Assembly: GCF_002270415.1 (NCBI RefSeq)
Contig: NZ_NNRI01000007.1
Coordinates: forward strand, 620,001 to 684,000
DNA: 64,000 bases
Direction: 5' to 3'
From: Mesorhizobium sophorae
GTDB taxonomy: Bacteria; Pseudomonadota; Alphaproteobacteria; Rhizobiales; Rhizobiaceae
The translations under genes were made by a program, and so were the position numbers. The notes under the pieces are model-generated. The model did not search any database and was not told the DNA's origin. It saw only the letters and a list, made by a program, of their open reading frames with translations. Numbering within the stretch: the stretch's first letter is position 1; each line of letters opens with the position of its first letter. Of this stretch, positions 56,102-64,000 are shown in pieces.

Positions 56102-56866
56102 TCACATGACGACGACCGGGTTTTTCTTGGAGACGCGGCTGTAGAGGTCGATGATGTCCTGGTTGATCAGGCGCACGCAGCCCGACGACATTGCCTGGCC
56201 GATGCTCCACCATTCGGGCGAACCGTGGATGCGATAGCCGGTGTCCTTGCCGTCCTGATAGATATAGAGCGCCCGGGCGCCAAGCGGGTTGGTGAAGCCG
56301 CCGGGCTGGCCGGCCTGCCATTTCACCAGCTCCGGCTTGCGGGCAATCATTTCGGGCGGCGGCGTCCAGGTCGGCCATTCCCTGCCGTACTGGATGTTGG
56401 CGCGACCGGACCAGCGGAAGCCGTCCTTGCCAATGCCGACTCCGTAGCGGATGGCTTCACCGCCCGGCTGGACGAGATAGAGCATGCGCTCCTGCAGATG
56501 GACGACGATGGTGCCGGGCGCTTCGCCGGTCGTGTCGACGACGATCTGGCGGCGGAATTCCGGCTTGACCTTCAGATAGGGCACTTCCGGCACGTTGAAG
56601 CCGCCATCGGTCAGCCCCGCATACATCACGTCGGGGCTGGTGATGTGCTTGTCAACGCTGATGCTCGGCCGGATCGGCACTGAGCCGGTGACCGTATCGT
56701 CGAGATCCAGCACCGGCAGACCGCCGCCCGAGGTCGAGCAGCCGGCAGCGCTGAGCAAAGCCAATGCCCCTGCGCCGGACAGGATGGTGCGACGGGAAAG
56801 ATGATGATCGGTTTCGATTGCGTCGCCGTTTCGCGGCGGCGTCAGACCTTGCGGCAACTCACGCAT
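56102..56866 (-). CDS. L,D-transpeptidase (YkuD/ErfK family) lipoprotein
   Basis: A 254-residue periplasmic cross-linking enzyme. The N-terminus has a twin-arginine motif (LSRRTILSG), a hydrophobic stretch and a lipobox ending LLSAAGC, so it is probably Tat-exported and lipidated. The YkuD domain ends with the catalytic signature HGSPEWWSIGQAMSSGCVRL, with nucleophile Cys and upstream His, preceded by PGGFTNPLGARALYIY. It forms 3-3 cross-links in peptidoglycan or anchors proteins to it. The start at 56866 is preferred over 56899 because the signal region follows it more closely. Confidence 0.88.
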   Translation of the reverse strand: MRELPQGLTPPRNGDAIETDHHLSRRTILSGAGALALLSAAGCSTSGGGLPVLDLDDTVTGSVPIRPSISVDKHITSPDVMYAGLTDGGFNVPEVPYLKVKPEFRRQIVVDTTGEAPGTIVVHLQERMLYLVQPGGEAIRYGVGIGKDGFRWSGRANIQYGREWPTWTPPPEMIARKPELVKWQAGQPGGFTNPLGARALYIYQDGKDTGYRIHGSPEWWSIGQAMSSGCVRLINQDIIDLYSRVSKKNPVVVM

Positions 56867-57106
56867 ATACCCAAACCCTACGCTGTCGGCGGGAAGCACG
56901 GTCCGGCCGGATGAAACGCATTTTCATCATTCATGGTTGATAAAGCGTGAAGGCCTTGCGCTGCCTGCGTTTGCGCATTGCCTTGCTAGCGTTCGAGCCG
57001 CCGCCCGACCGTCGACCGAAGGGCTGCTGCACAAAAAGGCCTCCGTCAGGTCATATTCCCGGCGCCGGCGCTTCCTACCCCTCCAGGCGGCTACCGAGGG
57101 GGACCC

Positions 57107-57229
57107 ATGTGCAAGACCTTAAGAACCGACATCAAGCTTTTTGCCGCGGCCATTGTCTCGGCAGCAATCGTTCTCGGTGCCGATGTCAGCCTGGCCGATA
57201 TCGTGAGCACGCTGAGCGGCGCGAACTGA
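57107..57229 (+). CDS. Small hypothetical protein, 40 residues
   Basis: An ATG at 57107 opens a 40-codon frame ending TGA at 57227-57229. GAGGGGGA lies three bases before the ATG, a strong Shine-Dalgarno match if somewhat close. The product begins MCKTLRTDIK and continues with a hydrophobic segment (LFAAAIVSAAIVLGADVSLA) that looks like a signal peptide or single membrane helix, then a short tail DIVSTLSGAN. It resembles small envelope proteins of rhizobia; no family is recognised. It is too small for most gene finders. Confidence 0.6.
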   Translation: MCKTLRTDIKLFAAAIVSAAIVLGADVSLADIVSTLSGAN

Positions 57230-57324
57230 CCCCGACCTGCCGTTGGCGAAATTAGGGAAATCGCCCTTTACATTCTCCCGCCGCCAAGGATTTATCCTCT
57301 TCTTTACGCTCAAAGGAGACGAGC

Positions 57325-57948
57325 ATGTCCTTCGAAAACTGGGCCGCCTTCGCTGCCGCCTCGGCGATCCTTCTCATCATTCCAGGTCCGACCATCCTTC
57401 TGGTCGTGTCCTACGCGCTGGGCCAAGGCTGGCGTACCGCCTTGCCGATGGCGGTCGGCGTGGCGCTCGGCGACTTCACCGCCATGACGCTGTCTATGCT
57501 GGGCATCGGCGCGCTGCTGGCCGCTTCGGCGACCGTCTTCACCGTCCTGAAGCTGATCGGCGCCGGCTATCTGATCTATCTCGGCGTGAAACTGTTTCGC
57601 GCCGGCGGCGCGCTGAAAGCCGAACCGCGCACCGACGTGGTGTCCTCGGCCAAGATGATGGCGCATGCCTGGCTGGTCACCGCGCTCAACCCGAAAAGCA
57701 TCACCTTCTTCGTCGCCTTCCTGCCGCAGTTCCTAGACCGGCATGCCGATTTCTGGACGCAGATGCTGATCTTCGAGACGACCTTCCTGGCGCTCGCCTT
57801 CGCCAATGCCTTCGGCTATGCGCTGATCGCGGCGCGCGCACGCAACGTCGTGCGCAATCCCAAGGCGATCCGCATCTTCAACCGCACCGGCGGCACGCTG
57901 CTGGTCGGCGCCGGCATCGCCACGGTGGCGATGCGTTCGGGCAATTAG
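57325..57948 (+). CDS. LysE/RhtB-family amino-acid exporter
   Basis: A 207-residue membrane protein with the LysE family start (FAAASAILLIIPGPTILLVVSYALGQG; the PGP motif is diagnostic) and about six membrane helices, including GDFTAMTLSMLGIGALLAAS and LVTALNPKSITFFVAFLPQF, where the NPK motif is conserved. AAAGGAGA precedes the ATG. It exports amino acids or related metabolites; the substrate is unknown. Confidence 0.9.
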   Translation: MSFENWAAFAAASAILLIIPGPTILLVVSYALGQGWRTALPMAVGVALGDFTAMTLSMLGIGALLAASATVFTVLKLIGAGYLIYLGVKLFRAGGALKAEPRTDVVSSAKMMAHAWLVTALNPKSITFFVAFLPQFLDRHADFWTQMLIFETTFLALAFANAFGYALIAARARNVVRNPKAIRIFNRTGGTLLVGAGIATVAMRSGN

Positions 57949-57965
57949 GGACAATGGAGAAATTT

Positions 57966-57992
57966 CGGCTTCACCATTTGACGCTGAAGCCG
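57966..57992 (+). terminator. Stem-loop after the LysE-family gene
   Basis: CGGCTTCA (57966-57973) pairs perfectly with TGAAGCCG (57985-57992) around an 11-base loop, 18 bp past the stop codon. There is no T-run, so it is at best a weak terminator or a 3'-end stabiliser. Confidence 0.4.
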
Positions 57993-58098
57993 AGATTGCC
58001 CTGGAAAATGTACCGGTTGGCGAGTCTGTGGCCCATGCTTTAGGATCGCCTTGGGCCGAAGGTTCGAGGCTCATCGCAAGCCGATCAAAGGACATTGC

Positions 58099-59421
58099 AT
58101 GGCCATCAGGGACGCATTGGATCTAACACTTTCGGGCGCAACGGAGGCGGGGTTCACGCCCTACAGCCAGGCCGTGCGTGAACTGCTGTGCTTCATCGGC
58201 CATCCCGTCGCCTCCATCGACCGTGCCATATCGGCGGATCCCGGTTTCGTCATGGCGCATGTCTTCAAGGGCTATCTCTTCGGCCTCGCCACCGAGCGCG
58301 ACGCGACGGCGGTAGCCAGGGCTTGCCACGAGGCGGCGCTGCCGCTTGCCGCCACGACCCGCGAAGAGGCGCATGTCTTGGCCCTCGGCCACCTCGCCAA
58401 CGGGCGCTGGCATGATGCCGCCAGGATTCTCGAGGATATCGCCATCGAGACCCCGCTCGACGCGCTGGCGCTGCAGGTCGGGCACCAGATCGACTTTTTC
58501 ACAGGCAATGCGCGCATGTTGCGTGACCGCATCGCCCGCGCTTTGCCGTCCTGGCGGAGCGATATGCCCGGTTATCATGGCATTCTCGGCATGCAGGCCT
58601 TCGGGCTGGAGGAAATGGGCGACTACACCAGGGCCGAAAAGCTTGGCCGCGCGGCGGTCGAGATCGAGCCGCGCGACGGCTGGGCGCAGCATGCGGTCGC
58701 GCATGTCATGGAAATGCAAAGCCGGCAAAGGGACGGCATCGCCTGGATGCGCGCCAATCCCGAGGCCTGGACAAGGGAGAGCTTCCTGCAGGTGCACAAT
58801 TGGTGGCACCTGGCGCTGTTCCACTACGATCTCGGTGAGACCGACCAGGTGCTGGCGCTCTATGATGGACCGATCTATGGCACGCCATCGGCCATGGCGC
58901 TGAACATGGTCGATGCGTCGGCGATCCTGTGGCGGCTGCATCTCGGCGGCATCGATGTCGGTGACCGCTGGACGGCGCTCGCCGCCAATTGGCCCAAGGC
59001 CGGCGCCGGCGATTATGCCTTCAACGATGCGCATGCGATGATGGCCTTCGTTGGCGCCGGGCTCGACACCCCGGCGCGGACCTTGCTCGAGGCGCAGCGC
59101 GAGGCGATGCATGGCAGCGGCGACAACGTCGCCTTCACGCGGGATGTCGGCCATCCGCTGACGCTGGCAATCAAGGCATTCGGCGAGGCCAACTACACCG
59201 AGACCGTGCAGCTGATACGGCCGATCCGGGCGATCGCCAACCGCTTCGGCGGCAGCCACGCACAGCGCGACGTCATCGACCTGACGCTGATCGAAGCGGC
59301 ATTGCGGGCCGGCGACGGCGCGCTCGCCAGGGCGCTCACGGCCGAGCGTTCGATGGCGCGGCCGGACAGTCCGCTGTCAGTGCTGCTTTCGCGGCGCGCC
59401 GCCGATTTGTCAGAGAATTGA
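58099..59421 (+). CDS. Tetratricopeptide-repeat protein, TTC38-like
   Basis: A 440-residue helical protein without signal peptide. Repeated helix pairs with the TPR pattern run through it (for example AVRELLCFIGHPVASIDRAISADPGFVMAHVFKGYLFGL, YHGILGMQAFGLEEMGDYTRAEKLGRAAVEIEPRDGWAQHAVAHVMEM in pattern). The conserved HNWWHLALF and AQHAVAHV strings place it in the family of TTC38/YPL-type proteins whose function is unknown. The ATG at 58099 follows AAAGGA. It stands alone between lysE and xylB. Confidence 0.8.
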   Translation: MAIRDALDLTLSGATEAGFTPYSQAVRELLCFIGHPVASIDRAISADPGFVMAHVFKGYLFGLATERDATAVARACHEAALPLAATTREEAHVLALGHLANGRWHDAARILEDIAIETPLDALALQVGHQIDFFTGNARMLRDRIARALPSWRSDMPGYHGILGMQAFGLEEMGDYTRAEKLGRAAVEIEPRDGWAQHAVAHVMEMQSRQRDGIAWMRANPEAWTRESFLQVHNWWHLALFHYDLGETDQVLALYDGPIYGTPSAMALNMVDASAILWRLHLGGIDVGDRWTALAANWPKAGAGDYAFNDAHAMMAFVGAGLDTPARTLLEAQREAMHGSGDNVAFTRDVGHPLTLAIKAFGEANYTETVQLIRPIRAIANRFGGSHAQRDVIDLTLIEAALRAGDGALARALTAERSMARPDSPLSVLLSRRAADLSEN

Positions 59422-59460
59422 CCCGAAGCGGATCTTGTCTTAAAAACTGGCCAAGCCAGA

Positions 59461-59481
59461 TTTTTTCGAGATCCGAAAAAA
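59461..59481. promoter_or_regulatory. Inverted repeat TTTTTTCG-N5-CGAAAAAA upstream of xylB
   Basis: Perfect 8-bp arms at 59461-59468 and 59474-59481, 21 bp before the xylB start. It could be an operator for a sugar regulator or, because of its A/T-rich outer arms, a weak bidirectional terminator for the TPR gene. Confidence 0.45.
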
Positions 59482-59502
59482 TTAATGGCATGGGAGGAAA
59501 TC

Positions 59503-60957
59503 ATGTATCTCGGCCTCGATCTCGGGACGTCGGGCGTCAAGGCGCTGCTGATCGATGCCGGGCAGACTGTCATCGGCTCCGGTCACGCATCGCTCGACGT
59601 GTCGCGGCCGCATCCGGGCTGGTCGGAACAGGATCCGTCTCACTGGATACGCGCTTGCGAAGAAGCAATTGCCGAACTGAAGGCTTCCCACCCAAGCCAG
59701 CTCGCCGCGGTGAAGGGCATCGGCCTGTCGGGACAGATGCATGGCGCGACCTTGCTCGATTCCGCCGACGAGGTGCTGCGGCCCTGCATCCTGTGGAACG
59801 ACACGCGCAGCCATGCCGAGGCGGCGGCGCTGGACGCCGACCCGCGCTTTCGCCAGCTGACCGGCAACATCGTCTTTCCAGGCTTCACCGCGCCGAAACT
59901 TGCCTGGGTGAAGAACAACGAGCCCGCGGTCTTCGCCAAGGTCGCAAAAGTGCTGCTGCCCAAGGATTTCCTTCGGCTCTGGCTTTCGGGTGAGTACATT
60001 TCGGAAATGTCGGATTCGGCCGGCACCTCCTGGCTCGATGTCGGCAAGCGGCGCTGGAGTGCGGACCTGCTCGCGGCGACATCGCTCGACGAGAAGCAGA
60101 TGCCGTCGCTGGTCGAGGGTACTGAGAAGGCCGGGGCCCTGCGCAGCGAACTGGCTTCGAGATGGGGCATGCAGGCCGGCATCCCGATCGCCGGCGGCGC
60201 CGGCGACAATGCGGCTTCGGCATGCGGCATGGGCACGGTCGGTGCAGGCCACGCCTTTGTCTCGCTCGGCACATCGGGTGTGCTGTTTGCCGCCAATGCT
60301 TCCTATCTGCCCAACCCGGCAAGCGCCGTCCACACCTTCTGCCATGCGCTTCCGAACACCTGGCATCAGATGGGCGTCATCCTGTCGGCGACCGATTCGC
60401 TGAATTGGCTGGCGGAGATCACCGGCAAAGGCGCGGGCGAACTGACCGCCGAGCTCGGCGATACGCTGAAGGCGCCGAGCGGCGTGTCCTTCCTGCCCTA
60501 TCTGTCGGGCGAGCGCACGCCCTACAATGATGCCGCCATCCGCGGCGCGTTCACCGGATTGGCGCATGAATCGAGCCGCGTGGTGCTGACGCAGGCCGTG
60601 CTCGAAGGCGTCGCCTTTGCCTTCCGCGACAGTCTCGAGGCGCTCGCCACAGCCGGGACGACCTTGACCCGGGTGACGGCGATCGGCGGCGGTTCGCGTT
60701 CGCGCTACTGGCTGAAAGCGATCGCCACCGCGCTTGGCCTGCCCGTCGATATTCCCGCCGATGGCGATTTCGGCGCCGCCTTCGGCGCGGCGCGGCTTGG
60801 CCTGCTCGCGGCGACGGGTGCCGATCCGCTCAGCATCTGCACGGCACCCAGGACGGATGCAACCATCGAACCGGATGCGGCACTCGGCGGGGTCTATGCC
60901 GATGCCTATCAGCGCTACCGCGCGCTGTATCCGGCGATCAAGGTGGCCACGGCGTGA
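59503..60957 (+). CDS. xylB: Xylulokinase
   Basis: A 484-residue FGGY-family kinase. It shows the phosphate 1 loop LGLDLGTSGVKALLID, SGQMHGATLLD, LWNDTRSHAEA, the FGGY signature region (WLDVGKRRWSADLL, AGGAGDNAASACGMG), SLGTSGVLFA, LSGERTPYND and AIGGGSRSRYWLK. It phosphorylates D-xylulose to xylulose 5-phosphate. GGGAGGAAATC gives a perfect ribosome-binding site for the ATG at 59503; an ATG six codons upstream lacks one. It precedes xylA with an opposite-strand gene between. Confidence 0.93.
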   Translation: MYLGLDLGTSGVKALLIDAGQTVIGSGHASLDVSRPHPGWSEQDPSHWIRACEEAIAELKASHPSQLAAVKGIGLSGQMHGATLLDSADEVLRPCILWNDTRSHAEAAALDADPRFRQLTGNIVFPGFTAPKLAWVKNNEPAVFAKVAKVLLPKDFLRLWLSGEYISEMSDSAGTSWLDVGKRRWSADLLAATSLDEKQMPSLVEGTEKAGALRSELASRWGMQAGIPIAGGAGDNAASACGMGTVGAGHAFVSLGTSGVLFAANASYLPNPASAVHTFCHALPNTWHQMGVILSATDSLNWLAEITGKGAGELTAELGDTLKAPSGVSFLPYLSGERTPYNDAAIRGAFTGLAHESSRVVLTQAVLEGVAFAFRDSLEALATAGTTLTRVTAIGGGSRSRYWLKAIATALGLPVDIPADGDFGAAFGAARLGLLAATGADPLSICTAPRTDATIEPDAALGGVYADAYQRYRALYPAIKVATA

Positions 60958-60995
60958 CTGCGTTCTCGCCCACGCCGCGGTCTGCCAGGGCGGCG

Positions 60996-61358
60996 TTATT
61001 GCGCCGGCACCTTGTCGAGAAAGCCAGTGACGTTCTTCAGGCGGCCGTTCTCGATGACACCGATGTCGGTGCCTTCGATGATGGAGGGAGTGCCTTCCGG
61101 GCCAAGGTTCCACGAGAAGCGGATGGCGTCGGCAAAACCGTCCGGCGTGCCCTTCAGCGAGAACCGGAAGCCGGCAAAGCGCTGCTGCACGCCGTCGATC
61201 AGAGCCGCGACGCCTGCATGGCCGTCGCCCTGCATCAGCGGGTCGCGATAGCTGACGTCTTCGGTGAAGGTCGCCTTGAGCAACTCGGCCCGGCGGTCCG
61301 CGTCGCTCTCGTTCCAGGCGCTGATGTAGCCTTCGGCGATCTTGATGAGGTCGGTCAT
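60996..61358 (-). CDS. NTF2/SnoaL-like small protein
   Basis: A 120-residue cone-shaped NTF2-like domain (IKIAEGYISAWNESDADRRAELLKATFTEDVSYRDPLMQGDG, FRFSLKGTPDGFADAIRFSWNLGPEG in pattern). The family includes steroid isomerases and polyketide cyclases as well as proteins without known activity. AAGGAGA precedes the ATG. It lies between xylB and xylA but on the opposite strand, so it is probably independent of xylose use. Confidence 0.75.
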   Translation of the reverse strand: MTDLIKIAEGYISAWNESDADRRAELLKATFTEDVSYRDPLMQGDGHAGVAALIDGVQQRFAGFRFSLKGTPDGFADAIRFSWNLGPEGTPSIIEGTDIGVIENGRLKNVTGFLDKVPAQ

Positions 61359-61422
61359 GGTCTGTCTCCTTCGTTTGACGGTTTTGACATGAGCCTTTTC
61401 GACCGGCGGAAGAACGAAACCA

Positions 61423-61439
61423 ATTACGCCTGAGGTAAT
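61423..61439. promoter_or_regulatory. Inverted repeat ATTAC-N7-GTAAT upstream of xylA
   Basis: Short perfect arms at 61423-61427 and 61435-61439 lie 32 bp before xylA in its divergent region with the NTF2-like gene. It may be a regulator site; arms of five bases can also arise by chance. Confidence 0.25.
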
Positions 61440-61471
61440 CAGGGCGAACTATTCGAGAGAGGACAAAGATC

Positions 61472-62797
61472 ATGAGCAGCGGATTTTTCGGCGATATCAA
61501 AGAGATCAAGTATGAGGGGCCGGATTCGACCGATCCGCTGGCCTACCGGTTCTACAATCCCGACGAGGTGGTGGCCGGCAAGCGGCTGGAAGACCATCTG
61601 CGTTTCGCCGTCGCCTACTGGCATTCCTTCGCCTGGCCGGGCGGCGACCCGTTCGGTGGCCAGACCTTCGACCGTCCGTGGTTCCCGAAAGCGGGTGGCG
61701 TCGACACGATGGAACTGGCGAAGCTCAAGGCCGATGTCGCCTTCGAAATGTTCTCGCTGCTCGGCGCGCCCTATTTCTGCTTCCACGACGCCGATGTGCG
61801 GCCCGAGGGCAAGGACTTTTCCGAAAGTGCGGCACGCCTCGACGAGATCGCGGACTATTTCGCCACCAAGATGAAGCAGACCGGCGTCAAGCTCTTGTGG
61901 GGCACGGCGAACCTGTTCTCCAATCGCCGCTTCATGTCGGGCGCCGCCACCAATCCCGATCCGGATGTGTTTGCCTATGCGGCGGCGACGGTGAAAAGCT
62001 GCATCGACGTCACCAAGCGGCTGAAGGGCGAGAATTACGTGCTGTGGGGCGGCCGCGAGGGCTATGAGACACTGCTCAACACCGACCTTGCCCGCGAGCA
62101 GGAACAGGCCGGCCGCTTCCTCAGCCTGGTCGTCGACTACAAGCATAAAATCGGCTTCAAGGGTACGATCCTGATCGAGCCGAAGCCGCAGGAGCCGACC
62201 AAGCACCAGTACGACTATGATGTCGCGACGGTCTATGGCTTCCTCAAGCGCTTCGGGCTGGAGAAGGAGGTCAAGGTCAACATCGAGCAGGGCCACGCCA
62301 TTCTGGCCGGCCATTCCTTCGAGCACGAGCTGGCGCTGGCCAACGCGCTCGGTATTTTCGGTTCGATCGACATGAACCGCAACGACTACCAGTCGGGCTG
62401 GGATACCGACCAGTTCCCCAACAACGTGCCGGAAATGGCGCTGGCCTACTACCAGGTCCTGCAGGCCGGCGGCTTCAAGACTGGTGGCACCAATTTCGAC
62501 GCCAAGCTGCGGCGCCAGTCGCTCGACCCCCAGGATCTGCTGATCGGCCACATCGGCGGCATGGATTCGTGCGCGCGCGGCCTGAAAGCCGCGGCTCGCA
62601 TGGTCGAGGACAAGGCGCTGTCGGCGCCGCTGGCAGAGCGCTACGCCGGCTGGAACACGGCCGAGGGCAAGGCGATGCTTGCCGGCAAGCGCACGCTGGA
62701 AGAGATCGCCGAGCGCGTCGTCAAGAAGAAGATCGAGCCACAGCCAAGGTCCGGCCGCCAGGAACTGCTGGAAAACATCGTCAACCGGTACGTGTGA
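61472..62797 (+). CDS. xylA: Xylose isomerase
   Basis: A 441-residue class II xylose isomerase. Expected segments are present: [27 protein letters not shown] with the catalytic His, [45 protein letters not shown] with metal-binding Glu, [39 protein letters not shown] with metal Asp residues, and [13 protein letters not shown]. It converts D-xylose to D-xylulose for XylB. GAGAGAGGACAAAG lies before the ATG. Confidence 0.96.
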   Translation: MSSGFFGDIKEIKYEGPDSTDPLAYRFYNPDEVVAGKRLEDHLRFAVAYWHSFAWPGGDPFGGQTFDRPWFPKAGGVDTMELAKLKADVAFEMFSLLGAPYFCFHDADVRPEGKDFSESAARLDEIADYFATKMKQTGVKLLWGTANLFSNRRFMSGAATNPDPDVFAYAAATVKSCIDVTKRLKGENYVLWGGREGYETLLNTDLAREQEQAGRFLSLVVDYKHKIGFKGTILIEPKPQEPTKHQYDYDVATVYGFLKRFGLEKEVKVNIEQGHAILAGHSFEHELALANALGIFGSIDMNRNDYQSGWDTDQFPNNVPEMALAYYQVLQAGGFKTGGTNFDAKLRRQSLDPQDLLIGHIGGMDSCARGLKAAARMVEDKALSAPLAERYAGWNTAEGKAMLAGKRTLEEIAERVVKKKIEPQPRSGRQELLENIVNRYV

Positions 62798-62942
62798 AGC
62801 CTGATCTCTGGACCGACATCCACCACCTCTGGCTGAAAGCAGCCGTGGTCGCCTTCTGCTAGTCACGGATTTTCGTTGGCCTGTGCGAGTTCAAGGTGCC
62901 GCGCCGCCGAAAAGGCGACGCGGCGGCTGGCAGGAGGAGGAA

Positions 62943-63418
62943 ATGGCAGAGGATCGAATCATCGTGCCCCGGGCGCAGGCAACCGACATCCCAGCGTTGA
63001 AGCGATGCTGCAGGAAACATTCCAAGGCACCTGGCTGCCGAACATCACCGAGAAATCGGCGCAGCGCTACGTCGAATTGGATACTGGCGGGCGCTACGTC
63101 GACCAGAGCTGGCCGGAATTTGCCGTTGCCGAGATCGATTGCGACGTCGCAGGCCTGATCCATTGGCGTGCGGACTTTATCGAAGCCCTGCACGTCATGG
63201 CGTCGCGCCAAGGGCAAGGCGTTGGCCGCAAGCTGCTTTCCCATGCCGAACAGGCGATTGGCGCCGCCGGATTTGCGCAGGCGCGGCTGGAAACCGACAC
63301 GTTCAATCTGCGCAGCCAGACGCTCTACAAAGCGGTTGGCTATGTCGAGAAAGATCGCTACCCCGACGACGAATGGGACAGCGGCTTCACCACCGTGCTG
63401 TTCGAGAAGCGGCTGTAG
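62943..63418 (+). pseudogene. GNAT acetyltransferase gene with a single-base frameshift
   Basis: A GCAGGAGGAGGAA ribosome-binding site stands right before the ATG at 62943, whose frame gives the normal GNAT start MAEDRIIVPRAQATDIPAL. From about 62998 the matching continuation (EAMLQETFQGTWLPNITEK) is in another frame and runs to a stop at 63418 with the acetyl-CoA site RQGQGVGRKLLSHAE and ETDTFNLRSQTLYKAVGYVEK. GCGTTGAAGCGATG would be in frame if one G were present (GCGTTGGAAGCGATG). An ATG at 63005 could start a shortened 137-residue protein lacking the first strand and helix. Sequencing error is an alternative. Confidence 0.75.
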
Positions 63419-63592
63419 ACGTCTCCGACCTGGCCTGGCCAGACGCGGGAACGACTTTGCGCAAGGCTGGCTCCGACGACACGGTTCTGCCCTCTACCGC
63501 CCTTCAATGACCTCGCTCTTGCCTTCAAACTGCCGTCACGTATCTCGTATAAGACTGGCTCGTGGCGGGAAGGAAGAAGGAGGCGAACCGAT

Positions 63593-63796
63593 ATGCAGAA
63601 CGAACGTGAAATCGACGCCCTGCTCTCACCTGGCGAGGCCGGATCGATCATCGACCGGCTGATGGCAATGCCGCATCCGAAAGACGGCACGCAGCGCACA
63701 AACGAATGGGATCGCGCGGTTGCTGCGCGACTTGAAACAGTGCTGGCCAAGAGCATGCGCTCGCGCATTGTCCACGAAAGCCGCGATGTCGCTTGA
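63593..63796 (+). CDS. Small hypothetical protein, 67 residues
   Basis: A 67-residue soluble, charged, mostly helical protein (REIDALLSPGEAGSIIDRLMAM, WDRAVAARLETVLAKSMRSRIV). GAAGGAGG lies about 9 bases before the ATG, which supports real expression. There is no signal peptide, membrane helix or recognised family. It lies 48 bp before a HAD hydrolase gene on the same strand. Confidence 0.6.
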   Translation: MQNEREIDALLSPGEAGSIIDRLMAMPHPKDGTQRTNEWDRAVAARLETVLAKSMRSRIVHESRDVA

Positions 63797-63844
63797 AGGT
63801 CCCTGTGGTTTGACGAACGGAGCCTGTTTCGTCATCCTTCGCCG

Positions 63845-64000
63845 ATGATACGCGCGGTGCTTCTGGACCTTTTGGGTGTCGTCTACAATGGCGACACCCC
63901 GATAGCGGGCGCTGTCTCGGCAATCAATCGCCTGCGCAATGCGGGCTTGCCACTCCGCTTTGTCAGCAACACAACTCGCTCAACACACAAGGCAATCATC
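63845..64000 (+). CDS. HAD-superfamily hydrolase, subfamily IIA, N-terminal part
   Basis: Only the first 52 codons are in the window. The product starts MIRAVLLDLLGVVYNGDTP and continues AVSAINRLRNAGLPLRFVSNTTRST, the motif I and motif II layout of class IIA HAD phosphatases. Motif I reads DLLG, lacking the usual second Asp (DxD), as in the LHPP/HDHD2-like branch. Its likely reaction is hydrolysis of a small phosphate ester; the rest of the gene lies beyond the window. Confidence 0.8.
   Translation, partial: MIRAVLLDLLGVVYNGDTPIAGAVSAINRLRNAGLPLRFVSNTTRSTHKAII

Noticed and set aside
59482..61509. 675-residue open frame on the minus strand opposite xylB
   Set aside because: It is antisense to a fully recognisable xylulokinase and has a biased Arg/Gly-rich composition with no family motif; typical of high-GC shadow frames.
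1..64000. CRISPR array, insertion sequence or prophage
   Set aside because: No regularly spaced repeats, transposase, integrase or phage structural genes were seen; the repeats found are short palindromes.

Overview
The window reads as chromosomal DNA of an alphaproteobacterium of the order Rhizobiales, most likely Mesorhizobium or a close relative. This rests on the high GC content, alphaproteobacterial gene order, an aglREFGAK-type alpha-glucoside operon, a PPi-dependent phosphofructokinase, two tandem DUF680-like small secreted proteins, a GAAC-N7-GAAC LexA box, and several short palindromic intergenic repeats of the kind scattered through rhizobial genomes. I see no insertion sequence, prophage, CRISPR array, rRNA or tRNA. 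All assignments come from reading the sequence; no database search was run.

Layout. 1-4.2 kb: end of a WD40 protein, a small secreted protein, a PLP aminotransferase (glutamate-1-semialdehyde aminomutase-like) and a glutamine-synthetase-family ligase. 4.25-7 kb: a two-gene DNA-repair unit (radical SAM protein with a helix-hairpin-helix tail, then a DUF4130-UdgX fusion) with a LexA/SOS box touching its start codon. 7-8.7 kb: glycerate 2-kinase and a heme-degrading-domain protein. 8.8-23.6 kb: a nearly complete purine catabolic island: guanine deaminase and urate hydroxylase (guaD, puuD) with a divergent LysR regulator, two flavin monooxygenases, xdhC-xdhB-xdhA-uraH on the minus strand, and on the plus strand a puuE-uraD fusion, ureidoglycine aminohydrolase, ureidoglycolate lyase and a zinc deaminase. 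Guanine can be followed to allantoate and from ureidoglycine to glyoxylate; the allantoate amidohydrolase step is not in the window.

23.6-33.6 kb: a CocE/NonD-like hydrolase, a peptide/nickel-type ABC transporter (two permeases, a fused double ATPase) flanked by two paralogous Tat-exported binding proteins, and an alkaline-phosphatase-fold enzyme. 33.7-36.4 kb: an ECF sigma factor, a membrane anti-sigma factor whose outer domain resembles a subtilisin propeptide, and a secreted S8 protease, all overlapping; this is my leading candidate for an undescribed signalling system. 36.4-38.8 kb: membrane protein, methyltransferase and divergent LysR regulator. 38.8-46.9 kb: the LacI-regulated alpha-glucoside operon with two matching operators and a strong terminator. 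46.9-47.4 kb: DUF680 pair.

47.9-50.7 kb: a cobalamin riboswitch in front of a Rieske oxygenase and its reductase (gbcAB-like). 50.7-56.9 kb: a cytosolic molybdopterin oxidoreductase with a flavin reductase, a DegP-type protease, a metallo-beta-lactamase-fold hydrolase, PPi-phosphofructokinase and an L,D-transpeptidase. 57.1-64 kb: a 40-residue small protein, a LysE exporter, a TPR protein, xylB and xylA around an NTF2-like gene, a frameshifted GNAT acetyltransferase, a small unknown protein and the start of a HAD hydrolase.
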